A stretch of 46,232 bases of DNA from an uncultured Clostridia bacterium. GTDB taxonomy: Bacteria > Bacillota > SHA-98 > UBA4971. Within the stretch, counting starts at the first letter, position 1, and each line of letters begins with the position of its first letter. Positions 16,188 to 24,077 of this stretch are shown one piece after another. Under the pieces are notes generated by a model, which did no database searches, was not told where the DNA came from, and worked only from the letters and a program-made list of their open reading frames with translations. The translations under genes were made by a program, and so were the position numbers. Location: the NCBI GenBank assembly GCA_900019985.1, contig FIZM01000003.1, forward strand, positions 1-46,232. Reading direction: 5' to 3'.

Positions 16188-17293
16188 AACTGACCTTTGC
16201 GCATCTTGGCGATTATCATATTGCAGTAAAAGCCCTCTTTGAAACCCTGGGAGTTGACGTGGTATTGCCTCCTCCTCCCACAAAACGTACCATGTCCCTG
16301 GGTTCCTTAAACTCTCCTGAATTTGCTTGTCTTCCTTTGAAAATCGGTATTGGGAACTACTTGGAAGCCTTGGAGATGGGCGCTGATACTATTGTCATGG
16401 TAGGCGGCATAGGCCCGTGCCGCCTTGGGCTGTACTGCGAAGTCCAAAGGCAAATCCTTGAGGGGCTCGGCTGTGATTTCAAAATGATTGTTTTAGAGCC
16501 GCCACAAGGCAGGCCTGACCGCTTGTTGCGCCAGGTTCGTGACATCATTGGAGCCCAGCGGATCTCCCGGTTATTTGACGCCCTCCGTCTGACCTGGAGC
16601 AAACTGACTGCCATAGACAGATTGAACAAGATTACTCTCTGCCTTCGTCCGTTTGAGAAGAGGAAAGGTGATATTACACGCGTCTATGAAGCCTCTCTCA
16701 GACGAATAGATGAGGCAGCCTCCCCGAAAGAGGTACAAGCTGCCGCTGGGAACGCACGAGATGCAATGAAATCAGTGTGTAAAACAGAAGGCCGAATCGG
16801 CAAAGCTGAAGATCCACTTGCACCGCGTATCGGTATCGTAGGGGAAGTCTTCATGGTCCTTGAGCCTTTTGCCAACTGTGAAATCGAGAAGCGCTTAGGC
16901 GAGATGGGGGTAATAGTAGATAGGTCGATTTACCTCAGTGACTGGGCAGTGGAGCATGTAATAAAAGACGCCTTCCGTATCTTTCGAAAGTCTAAGCTCC
17001 TTAATGAAATGGCTAAGCCATATCTGTGTCATTTCGTCGGCGGCCACGGAGTGGAAACTATAGGTTCTACAGTAGCCTATGCCAACGAGGGCTTGGACGG
17101 CGTAATCCAAGTAGCCCCGTTTACATGCATGCCTGAAATCATAGCCCAGGATATACTCGCGAAAATCTCAAGAGATCTAGGTATCCCTGCGATGACCCTT
17201 GTTCTGGACGAGCACTCGTCAGATACCGGTGTATTGACCCGCCTTGAGGCTTTTGTCGACATGATCGCAATGTCCAAGTGCCGAAGGAGATGA
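16184..17293 (+). CDS. Acyl-CoA dehydratase activase-related protein, second subunit-like (COG3581-type)
   Basis: A 369-residue protein that shares its plan with the preceding gene product. It has FACLPLKIGIGNYLEALEMG with a cysteine in the same position as DEACLPVK, GPCRLGLYCEVQ, FTCMPEIIAQ and a C-terminal DEHSSDTGVLTRLEAFVDM. It belongs to the COG3581-like branch of the activase-related proteins, and the two probably form a heteromeric iron-sulfur complex. GTG start overlapping the previous stop by four bases. No dehydratase-specific partner (HgdAB) is recognised in the window. Confidence 0.75.
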   Translation: MKLTFAHLGDYHIAVKALFETLGVDVVLPPPPTKRTMSLGSLNSPEFACLPLKIGIGNYLEALEMGADTIVMVGGIGPCRLGLYCEVQRQILEGLGCDFKMIVLEPPQGRPDRLLRQVRDIIGAQRISRLFDALRLTWSKLTAIDRLNKITLCLRPFEKRKGDITRVYEASLRRIDEAASPKEVQAAAGNARDAMKSVCKTEGRIGKAEDPLAPRIGIVGEVFMVLEPFANCEIEKRLGEMGVIVDRSIYLSDWAVEHVIKDAFRIFRKSKLLNEMAKPYLCHFVGGHGVETIGSTVAYANEGLDGVIQVAPFTCMPEIIAQDILAKISRDLGIPAMTLVLDEHSSDTGVLTRLEAFVDMIAMSKCRRR

Positions 17294-17300
17294 ACTCAAA

Positions 17301-18284
17301 GTGGCAGGCTCAGGATATCTGGGAGTCGATGTCGGTTCCGTCAGTACCAACTTAGTCTTGATAGACGATAAAGGGGTGCTGCAAGAAAAGATCTATTTGA
17401 GGACCCAGGGAGACCCCATCGGTGCCGTTAAGGAAGGGATGAAACGTCTCAGAGCTACCTCAGGAAACATTGAAATCCTCGGTGTTGGGACATCCGGGAG
17501 CGGCAGGAGGCTGGCAGGGGTTATTCTAGGGGCTGACTGTATCAAAAACGAAATCACCGCACATGCGGTAGCTGCAAACTACTGGATGCCCGGAGTCCGA
17601 ACAGTTATTGAAATCGGGGGCCAGGATTCAAAGATTATCATCCTCAGGCAAGGAACTGTAATCGACTTTGCCATGAATACAGTGTGTGCAGCAGGCACCG
17701 GATCCTTTTTGGAGCAGCAAGCTGCCAGGTTAGGCATTCCCATAGACCGATTCGGAGAACTTGCCCTCATGGCTCAAAACCCGGTGAGAATAGCAGGACG
17801 ATGTGCAGTCTTTGCAGAGTCAGACATGATACATAAGCAGCAAATGGGACACAAGATTGAAGATATAATTTCAGGCCTATGTGAGGCACTTGTCCGCAAC
17901 TACTTGAATAATGTTGCAAAAGGAAAACCTATTGAGCCACCTGTTGTTTTTCAAGGCGGTGTAGCCGCTAATGCCGGTATGAAGACCGCTTTCGAAAAAG
18001 AGCTGGACACACAAATCATCGTGCCTGAACATTATGATGTGATGGGAGCTTTAGGTGCTGCACTTTTGGCTTGCGAGGCGAAAGAGAGAAGAAACGGGCA
18101 GTCTTCCTTTCGTGGATTTGACGCACTTGACCGGCACTACGCGACGAGAACTCTTGAATGCACCGGCTGTCCCAACCATTGTGAAATTGTAAATATCTCG
18201 ATGGATGATAAGACTATTGCCCGATGGGGGGCAAGATGCACTAGATGGGACAACACGGGAGATGAGCGAAACTGTCTATCTTGA
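17301..18284 (+). CDS. Acyl-CoA dehydratase activase (HgdC/BcrA/BadF-type ASKHA ATPase)
   Basis: A 327-residue ATPase of the HgdC family. The ATP-binding motifs are DVGSVSTNLVLID, GTSGSGRRLAG, EIGGQDSKIIIL and FQGGVAANAGM. C129 (NTVCAAGTG) and C168 (GRCAVFAES) match the two cysteines through which an HgdC dimer holds one [4Fe-4S] cluster. Such proteins use ATP to send a low-potential electron to a dehydratase or reductase. An extra C-terminal segment (~residues 280-327) carries CTGCPNHC and a further cysteine, possibly a second metal site. Third gene of the trio, last before the lysA promoter. Confidence 0.82.
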   Translation: MAGSGYLGVDVGSVSTNLVLIDDKGVLQEKIYLRTQGDPIGAVKEGMKRLRATSGNIEILGVGTSGSGRRLAGVILGADCIKNEITAHAVAANYWMPGVRTVIEIGGQDSKIIILRQGTVIDFAMNTVCAAGTGSFLEQQAARLGIPIDRFGELALMAQNPVRIAGRCAVFAESDMIHKQQMGHKIEDIISGLCEALVRNYLNNVAKGKPIEPPVVFQGGVAANAGMKTAFEKELDTQIIVPEHYDVMGALGAALLACEAKERRNGQSSFRGFDALDRHYATRTLECTGCPNHCEIVNISMDDKTIARWGARCTRWDNTGDERNCLS

Positions 18285-18309
18285 CCGCAGGTAGCTTGCG
18301 TGCTATTAT
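18281..18309 (+). promoter_or_regulatory. Candidate SigA promoter for lysA
   Basis: TTGACC (18281-18286), 17 bases, TATTAT (18304-18309); each hexamer matches the consensus at 5 of 6. It overlaps the stop codon of the activase gene. Transcription would start near 18316, giving a leader of about 125 bases before lysA. Confidence 0.55.
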
Positions 18310-18324
18310 GTGAAACAAGCTATC
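18290..18324 (+). repeat. Inverted repeat overlapping the lysA promoter
   Basis: GGTAGCTTG (18290-18298) can pair with CAAGCTATC (18316-18324), nine pairs with one G-U. It straddles the -10 box and predicted start, so it may be an operator dyad, or a hairpin in transcripts reading through from the activase genes. No T-run follows. Confidence 0.45.
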
Positions 18325-18393
18325 CCTAGGCGCAAGACAGAGTGGCGAATGCAGGGAAGACAAACTAAGGTTAATAACAAAATACTCAAAATT

Positions 18394-18425
18394 GCGGACA
18401 GCATTGAAGCAGGTCCGCTGTTTTT
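18394..18425 (+). terminator. Terminator-like hairpin (possible attenuator) in the lysA leader
   Basis: GCGGAC (18394-18399) pairs with GTCCGC (18413-18418), extendable by A-T pairs outward, and is followed by TGTTTTT (18419-18425). It lies between the lysA promoter and the lysA ribosome site at 18431, the place of a transcription attenuator. No lysine riboswitch core is recognised, so what would control it is unknown. A 30-codon frame with three lysine codons (ATG in the leader, stop at 18439-18441) runs through it. Confidence 0.5.
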
Positions 18426-18442
18426 GGATGGGAGAGGCTAAA

Positions 18443-19810
18443 TTGGAGCTACATAGGCATATACAGATTACAGATGACGGGGAATTGGAAATAGGCGGTT
18501 GCCGTGCTACGCGCCTTGCACGAGATTTCGGCACCCCCCTTCACATTATGGACGAAATGACCATGCGGTCTAAATGCAGCGAGATAAAGAGGTCTCTCAG
18601 CAAGCACTTTCCCAGAGTCTTTGTGGCATATGCAAGTAAAGCTTTCTGCACTCTCGCCATGTGTAGATTGGTCCACGAAGAGTTTTTAGGACTGGATGTA
18701 TGTTCAGGGGGAGAGCTCTACACAGCCATTGAGGCGGGGATTCCTCCGGAGAATATCTTGTTTCACGGGAACTGCAAGACTCTTTCGGAAATCGAGATGG
18801 GGGTCAGGGTAGGTGTAGGAAGATTCATCGTGGATAACCTCGATGAGCTTGACCTGCTTTCTGAAATCTCCCGTAGATTCAGGAGAAGAGTGCATGTTCA
18901 GATCCGCCTCAATCCCGGAGTAGAAGCACATACCCATCACTATATACAGACAGGCCTCATAGATTCAAAGTTTGGACTTGGAATAACTGACGGGCAGGCG
19001 ATGAAGGCAGTTGAACGAACTCTCGCCTCAGAGTACCTGGTCCTGGAAGGAGTCCATATCCATATAGGTTCTCAAATACTCGCCGTGGAACCTTACGTGG
19101 TGGCGACTCAGGTCGTTATGGACTTCGTAGGAGATGTGAAAGAGAAATTCGGGTACAGCCTTCGCGAAGTGAACCTCGGGGGAGGATTCGGTGTCAGGTA
19201 CAAATCTACTGATACCCCGTTCTCTTTGGATGAGTATGCGGAAAGGGTCTCCGAGGTGATTCGCGAGTCCTGTCACATCCAACGGTTGGATTTTCCGTCT
19301 ATCATGGTTGAACCGGGGCGTTACATCGTGGGTGAAGCAGGGACTACATTGTACACTGTCCATGCAATTAAGGATATCCCCGGAGTGCGAAAGTACGTCA
19401 TGGTAGACGGGGGAATGTCTGAGAACCCCAGGGTTACCCTGTATCAAGCTGAGTACGAGGCGATCCTGGCGAACAGAGCTTTGGAAGAACCTGTGGTAAC
19501 AGTTACAATTGCAGGGAAGCATTGTGAAGAAGGTGACGTGCTTATCAGCGATGTCGATATGCCAAGGGCTAATCCCGGTGATCTGGTTGCGGTTTTTACT
19601 ACCGGGGCTTACCATTATTCAATGTCCGGCAATTATAACAGGTATCCCAGGCCGGCAGTGATATTTGTCAGGGCAGGGTTAGCTGATGTTGTTGTAGAAA
19701 GAGAGAGTTACGTAAATCTTTTAGCGCGAGACAGGATGCCTGCACGGTTGATGCAAATAGGTGCAAGAAGCAGCGAACCTCATTTACCTGCAGCGGGTAA
19801 TCCGGGCTAA
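18443..19810 (+). CDS. lysA: Diaminopimelate decarboxylase
   Basis: A ~455-residue PLP enzyme (fold-type III) that converts meso-diaminopimelate to lysine, the last lysine step. Motifs: PLP lysine in VAYASKAFC, GGFGVRY, EPGRYIVGEAG, active-site cysteine in HCEEGDVL and the C-terminal GAYHYSMSGNYN. The frame is open to 18392, but TTG 18443 has GGAGAGG 5 bases upstream and gives the normal N-terminus LELHRHIQ. It follows the spoVA region as in Bacillus, where lysA is downstream of spoVAF. A separate promoter and a hairpin suggest control independent of the sporulation genes. Confidence 0.92.
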   Translation: MELHRHIQITDDGELEIGGCRATRLARDFGTPLHIMDEMTMRSKCSEIKRSLSKHFPRVFVAYASKAFCTLAMCRLVHEEFLGLDVCSGGELYTAIEAGIPPENILFHGNCKTLSEIEMGVRVGVGRFIVDNLDELDLLSEISRRFRRRVHVQIRLNPGVEAHTHHYIQTGLIDSKFGLGITDGQAMKAVERTLASEYLVLEGVHIHIGSQILAVEPYVVATQVVMDFVGDVKEKFGYSLREVNLGGGFGVRYKSTDTPFSLDEYAERVSEVIRESCHIQRLDFPSIMVEPGRYIVGEAGTTLYTVHAIKDIPGVRKYVMVDGGMSENPRVTLYQAEYEAILANRALEEPVVTVTIAGKHCEEGDVLISDVDMPRANPGDLVAVFTTGAYHYSMSGNYNRYPRPAVIFVRAGLADVVVERESYVNLLARDRMPARLMQIGARSSEPHLPAAGNPG

Positions 19811-19834
19811 AGGGTTTGAGGTGGAGGGAAATAA

Positions 19835-20440
19835 ATGTTTAACCTGACATCTATGCTTTTGACCTTGCCCATAGTCTTGCTGTCACTTACAGTCCATGAG
19901 TTTGCGCATGCGTTAACTGCCAACGTCCTGGGAGATCCTACACCTCGTTGGCAAGGCCGCTTGACTCTGAATCCTTTGGCTCATTTGGATCCCATAGGCA
20001 CCCTGGTCTTGATACTCACCAGAAGATTCGGATGGGCAAAGCCTGTTCCGATAAACCCTGCATACTTTAAGGATTGGCGGACGGGTATGGCCTTAGTAGG
20101 AGTCTCAGGGCCTCTTTCCAACGTGGTTCTGGCTTTTATATTTGCACTTCCCTACAGATTGGACATACGCCTCCCGTACCATCTTGATCTCATTGCGTAC
20201 CTTGCTATTCTCATAAACCTGGGTTTGGCATCGTTTAACCTTATTCCAATACCGCCTTTGGACGGTTCCAGGTTGCTCCTGGCTTTCTTAAGAGGGAAGA
20301 ACCTTTATATTTATCACCAATTGGAACGCTACGGGCAGCTCATTTTGCTTATCCTAGTCTTTACAGGGGCTATATCAGTGTTAATGATGCCTATCATGAG
20401 ATTCCTGGCCTATATCGTTACAGGTTACAGACTGTTCTAG
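19835..20440 (+). CDS. Site-2 protease family membrane metalloprotease (M50)
   Basis: A 201-residue membrane protease of the compact M50/S2P group. Zinc motif HEFAH at residues 21-25 and the third-ligand motif NLIPIPPLDGSRLL lie in transmembrane segments; about five or six hydrophobic helices cover the length. Family members cut membrane-bound substrates such as anti-sigma factors, but for this short bacterial type the substrate is not known. A strong GAGGTGGAGGG site precedes the ATG. Its neighbour trpS starts 17 bases downstream. Confidence 0.85.
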   Translation: MFNLTSMLLTLPIVLLSLTVHEFAHALTANVLGDPTPRWQGRLTLNPLAHLDPIGTLVLILTRRFGWAKPVPINPAYFKDWRTGMALVGVSGPLSNVVLAFIFALPYRLDIRLPYHLDLIAYLAILINLGLASFNLIPIPPLDGSRLLLAFLRGKNLYIYHQLERYGQLILLILVFTGAISVLMMPIMRFLAYIVTGYRLF

Positions 20441-20457
20441 ACAAAGGGGCGAGATTC

Positions 20458-21438
20458 ATGTCAAAACCGAGAGTATTCAGTGGTATGAGGCCCACAGGAA
20501 GGCTGCATCTGGGAAACCTTCTAGGTGCACTGGACAATTGGGTTAAACTGCAAGATGAGTATGATTGTGTTTTCGCAGTGGTGGATTGGCATGCTCTTAC
20601 CACAGGATATGAAGATACCCGCGAGATTCAGCAGAATATCAGGGACCTTGTCACAGATTACCTGTCTGCAGGGATAGATCCTGAGAAAAGCTTGGTAATC
20701 AAGCAGTCCGATGTAAAGCAGCATGCTGAGTTGTCTCTTCTCTTATCTATGCTCACACCCCTTTCGTGGTTGGAAAGATGCCCCACTTACAAAGAGCAAC
20801 TCAGAGAGCTCGAGGGCAGAGAGATTATGACCCACGGATTTCTGGGATACCCTGTGCTCATGGCAGCAGACATCCTGGTGTACAAAGCTGTGGCTGTACC
20901 TGTGGGTGAGGATCAATTACCTCATATAGAGCTTACGCGGGAGCTTGCAAGGCGCTTCAATTTCCTTTATGACCCTGTATTCCCTGAACCGCAAGCCCTC
21001 CTAAACGAAGTCGTTTTGCTCCCGGGCACTGACGGGAGGAAAATGAGCAAGAGCTATGGGAACATCATTGAAATGTCGGCAAGCCCTGAAGAAATCAGGA
21101 AAACCGTAGCAAACATGGTAACAGACCCACAAAGGATACGCAGGCGAGATCCGGGTAATCCGGATGTTTGTGCAGTATATGCATTCCATAAGGTGTTTAC
21201 GAAACTCGGTATTGAAGATATAAAAGAAGGGTGTCAAACTGCAGGTATAGGATGTGTTGAGTGTAAACGGCGGTTGGCTGATGCCCTCAACGAGTACCTG
21301 GATCCAATTCGTGAAAGAAGAGAAGCTATCCTGAAGAAGCCTGGAATTATTGATGAAGTCCTGGAGGACGGGGCAAAGCGTGCCAGGGTTTTGGCAGAGG
21401 CTACCCTCACCGATGTCAGGCAGGCGATGAGAATTTGA
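20458..21438 (+). CDS. trpS: Tryptophan-tRNA ligase
   Basis: A 326-residue class Ic tryptophanyl-tRNA synthetase. The HIGH-type motif is GRLHLGN (residues ~14-20) and the KMSKS motif is intact (GRKMSKSYGN). GEDQLPHIELTRELA between them is typical. It charges tRNA-Trp. ATG start; the stop overlaps the TTG start of scpA by four bases. No T-box leader is seen upstream, consistent with its being inside an operon. Confidence 0.94.
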   Translation: MSKPRVFSGMRPTGRLHLGNLLGALDNWVKLQDEYDCVFAVVDWHALTTGYEDTREIQQNIRDLVTDYLSAGIDPEKSLVIKQSDVKQHAELSLLLSMLTPLSWLERCPTYKEQLRELEGREIMTHGFLGYPVLMAADILVYKAVAVPVGEDQLPHIELTRELARRFNFLYDPVFPEPQALLNEVVLLPGTDGRKMSKSYGNIIEMSASPEEIRKTVANMVTDPQRIRRRDPGNPDVCAVYAFHKVFTKLGIEDIKEGCQTAGIGCVECKRRLADALNEYLDPIRERREAILKKPGIIDEVLEDGAKRARVLAEATLTDVRQAMRI

Positions 21439-22229
21439 CGGACACCCTATGCGACCGGCAGCAACCTATCAAAGCCTTGGAACAACTGGCCCGCAGCCTG
21501 GAAAAGGAAGAGACAGATCCTTTGCAGGTCTCGGTTGAGGGTGCAGTCAAAGAGGCTATGGCCGAGGTAGTTCGCGTGATGAAACAGCCTGACCTGGATT
21601 ACATCGGCGATTTCCTCGGTGCTGCTACCGCTCTGATAAAGGCAAAGGCAGACAAGCTACTCCCTCCTGAAGAGGATGGTGCAGGCGAAGCGCAGGATGC
21701 AGAAGAGAACAGTACGGAAGATTTGATATCAGAGGAGCTGGAGACAGAATTGTCCAATGAGGCGCTCTTAACTCACCTCATGGAATATCGCGTGTTTCAG
21801 GATGCAGTTGAGGAATTGGCCCGACGTGACGCAGCCTGGCGCCTAATGTTTCCGAGAGGCCGCAGGATTGATACAAATGCACAGGATGAACTTCAGCTTC
21901 CTTCTGATGAGATCGGACTTCCGGATCTTCTTTCCGCTCTGAAAGAGATTCTTAAAGATGCATCCAGCGAAGAGTTTTCACACATTCCCCAGGATGACCT
22001 CTTCCTTGAAAAAGCCATGGACCATATCAGGTCGTGCATTCAAGAAAAAACGCGAGTCGCTTTTCGTGAGCTCTTTGTAAGACCTGTAACGCGCTCCGGA
22101 GTAATAGCGGTATTCCTTGCTCTCCTTGAACTGATCCGTCTCAAGGAAGTAGTTGTGGAGCAAGACCGTCATTTCGGTGAGATTATGATAACTCTTGTAT
22201 CAGAGGGATCCATAGGTGAATTATACTAA
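21435..22229 (+). CDS. scpA: Segregation and condensation protein A, divergent N-terminus
   Basis: A 264-residue kleisin of the SMC-ScpA-ScpB condensin. The C-terminal winged helix is clear (IAVFLALLELIRLKEVVVEQ), as is the middle helix FLGAATALIKAKADKLLPP. The usual N-terminal F-E-G-P-L-D-L-L-L motif is much altered (QQPIKALEQLARSL), so the SMC-neck contact looks degenerate. An acidic stretch follows the first domain. TTG start overlapping trpS by four bases. The scpB gene that follows makes the assignment firm. Confidence 0.82.
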   Translation: MTDTLCDRQQPIKALEQLARSLEKEETDPLQVSVEGAVKEAMAEVVRVMKQPDLDYIGDFLGAATALIKAKADKLLPPEEDGAGEAQDAEENSTEDLISEELETELSNEALLTHLMEYRVFQDAVEELARRDAAWRLMFPRGRRIDTNAQDELQLPSDEIGLPDLLSALKEILKDASSEEFSHIPQDDLFLEKAMDHIRSCIQEKTRVAFRELFVRPVTRSGVIAVFLALLELIRLKEVVVEQDRHFGEIMITLVSEGSIGELY

Positions 22230-22761
22230 AGCAAAAGCGATAGTCGAGGCATTGATTTTTGCATCACCTGACCCGATTTCTCCAAAACGCATTGCGGAGC
22301 TTACCGGGTTGGCTCCTTCAACCGCAGAATCTCTGGTAAAGGATATTCAGGAGAAATACAAGCGAGATAAATCAGGCATCCAAGTCGTTTTTGTAGCAGG
22401 CGGTTATGAGATGACTACAAGGCCTGAGGTTGCTGAATATGTGGCTAAACTCAACGTCGGAGTCAGACAAGGGTTATCACGCCCTGCCTTGGAAACTCTG
22501 GCAATAATCGCATATAAGCAGCCGATTACCAGGCCTGAACTGGAGAGCATCAGAGGCGTCAGAGTTGACAGCGTGCTCAATACTTTGTTGGAGCGACGCC
22601 TTATCCGTGTATCCGGCAGAAAAAAGGCGCCTGGCAGGCCTGCTCTCTACTCCACTACACCGGTATTTCTTCAATGGTTCGGCCTTTCATCCCTGGACGA
22701 CCTTCCACCCCTTACTGATCTTTCAAGTTCCTCCCTTCCGAATATATTAGGCTCCAACTAG
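22216..22761 (+). CDS. scpB: Segregation and condensation protein B
   Basis: A 181-residue ScpB with two winged-helix domains. Family text includes AIVEALIFASPDPISPKRIAE, YEMTTRPEVAEYV and LETLAIIAYKQPITRPELE, then RGVRVDSVLNTLLERRLIRV. It dimerises and binds ScpA to form the condensin that organises replication origins. GTG start; overlaps scpA by 14 bases. The final ~25 residues are serine- and leucine-rich and probably disordered. Confidence 0.94.
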   Translation: MNYTKAKAIVEALIFASPDPISPKRIAELTGLAPSTAESLVKDIQEKYKRDKSGIQVVFVAGGYEMTTRPEVAEYVAKLNVGVRQGLSRPALETLAIIAYKQPITRPELESIRGVRVDSVLNTLLERRLIRVSGRKKAPGRPALYSTTPVFLQWFGLSSLDDLPPLTDLSSSSLPNILGSN

Positions 22762-22801
22762 GGCAGAATACTTTTATCATTTACCGGAGCGGCACCTATG
22801 C

Positions 22802-23458
22802 ATGAAATGGCTTTTTCTTCTTCTAGTTATCAGTGGGGCAGCGTTCCTTTTCGCTGTGTTCTCGCTGCCTGTACATGTCCGTGTACAGCTTGTCCTCAAC
22901 CGGCGAGAAACATTTGCCGGAATCAGCCTGGGAATAATACGCGGGTTGATATGGTTTCCCGTTTACAGGGTGCATAATACCTCAGAATCAGAAGATCGCG
23001 ATTTGGGAAGGCTTCTGATTCAATTGTTAGAGGATCTCAACAGGAATCCTGAAAACGCATGTAGGCTCTTCGCCGAACTTGTTGAGGAGCAAGGCAAAAG
23101 GAGAAGTAAAGGTCAGCGCAAAGTGCGGAAAATAAAGCATAAGTCCTCAAGGGACACGTTGGCAAGACGAATTGTCACCCAGGCACTGAAAAGAGGCCTG
23201 ACTTTGCTGTATTTCAATTTTAAGCTGGCTTTCGGTGCAGGAAATGCGGCAACGACAGGTGTCACATTAGGAGTCATATATGCATTGCTCGGCACCTTCC
23301 TTGGTATGCTTTGGAAAAAACTCGGATTTCCCAGGAACCGACCGATTATTACCATTATCCCCTGTTATAATGAGGCCCGTTTTGATATGGAGTTTGACAC
23401 GACTATTGTGTCAAGTCCGGTCCGGATTGTTTTCCCAGTGCTCTTTTGGCAAAACTAG
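22802..23458 (+). CDS. DUF2953 family membrane-anchored protein
   Basis: A 218-residue protein with an N-terminal membrane helix (residues ~4-22), a basic middle stretch (~95-120, KRRSKGQRKVRKIKHK), a possible second hydrophobic segment at ~155-170 and a beta-rich end with IITIIPCYNEARFDMEFD. This matches DUF2953, a family found in spore formers next to ytfJ. Function is unknown. The place directly before ytfJ and after scpB is conserved among clostridia and suggests sporulation expression. Confidence 0.78.
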   Translation: MKWLFLLLVISGAAFLFAVFSLPVHVRVQLVLNRRETFAGISLGIIRGLIWFPVYRVHNTSESEDRDLGRLLIQLLEDLNRNPENACRLFAELVEEQGKRRSKGQRKVRKIKHKSSRDTLARRIVTQALKRGLTLLYFNFKLAFGAGNAATTGVTLGVIYALLGTFLGMLWKKLGFPRNRPIITIIPCYNEARFDMEFDTTIVSSPVRIVFPVLFWQN

Positions 23459-23494
23459 CTGTAGGCCCGGTGTTGTTTGAAAGGAGACATAGAG

Positions 23495-23950
23495 ATGGCA
23501 GACCACCCCATTGATCTCTTAATGAAGACGACCATGGACAACATCAAAGAAATGATTGACGTCAACACAATCTTAGGAGATCCCGTGGAGACCTCAGACG
23601 GGACTGTGATACTTCCTGTATCCAGAGTATTTGTTGGGTTTGCTGTAGGCGGAAGTGAGTTTCCGGCTTTCAAGGACGGAGAGGAATCAGGAACGCAGCA
23701 AGATTCGGCATCAGTGGATGAGGCAGGGTTTCCATTTGGGGGAGGCGCAGGTGCAGGTATGACCATCTCCCCTGTGGCTTTTCTTGTAGTCAGTATGGGA
23801 CAGGTTAGGGTCATGCCTGTAGAAGGAATAGGCCCGCTTGAGAAGTTGATTGACTTTGTCCCGTCTTTCCTGGCAAAACGCGCTGAAGGAGGCACCTGCA
23901 GGACAAATAATGCTGCCCTTAAACCGAATGTACAGACGGACACCCACTGA
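23495..23950 (+). CDS. ytfJ: Sporulation protein YtfJ
   Basis: A ~151-residue YtfJ (GerW-type) protein: MADHPIDLLMKTTMDNIKEM, DVNTILGDPVETSDGTVILPVSRV, a glycine-rich loop GFPFGGGAGAG and PVAFLVVSMGQVRVMPV. YtfJ/GerW is made in the forespore and is needed in Bacillus for the response to some germinants. ATG 23495 is preferred over the in-frame TTG at 23477 because AAAGGAGA (23479-23486) precedes it at normal distance. Confidence 0.92.
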   Translation: MADHPIDLLMKTTMDNIKEMIDVNTILGDPVETSDGTVILPVSRVFVGFAVGGSEFPAFKDGEESGTQQDSASVDEAGFPFGGGAGAGMTISPVAFLVVSMGQVRVMPVEGIGPLEKLIDFVPSFLAKRAEGGTCRTNNAALKPNVQTDTH

Positions 23951-23981
23951 CAGTGCGGACTAGCACGAGTTTAAGGTTGCA

Positions 23982-24010
23982 TTGACGCAAATAATGTCGT
24001 AAGATCTAAA
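23982..24010 (+). promoter_or_regulatory. Candidate SigA promoter for rluB
   Basis: TTGACG (23982-23987), 17 bases, TCTAAA (24005-24010): 5 of 6 and 4 of 6 matches. It sits in the 127-base gap between ytfJ and the pseudouridine synthase gene. Confidence 0.4.
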
Positions 24011-24077
24011 ATGTCATCCGGGCCTGGTAAACTTTGCACAAATAGGCCGTATGTGATTCTGACAGGTGATTTTCCCA

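Noticed and set aside
18310-18442. Lysine riboswitch before lysA
   Set aside because: Leader is shorter than the usual ~170-200 base aptamer and I could not see its conserved core; only the terminator-like hairpin is supported.
19028-19615. 195-codon minus-strand open frame opposite lysA
   Set aside because: Shadow of lysA; no recognisable domain or ribosome site.
20300-20457. T-box leader for trpS
   Set aside because: The upstream protease gene runs to within 17 bases of trpS and no T-box sequence is present.
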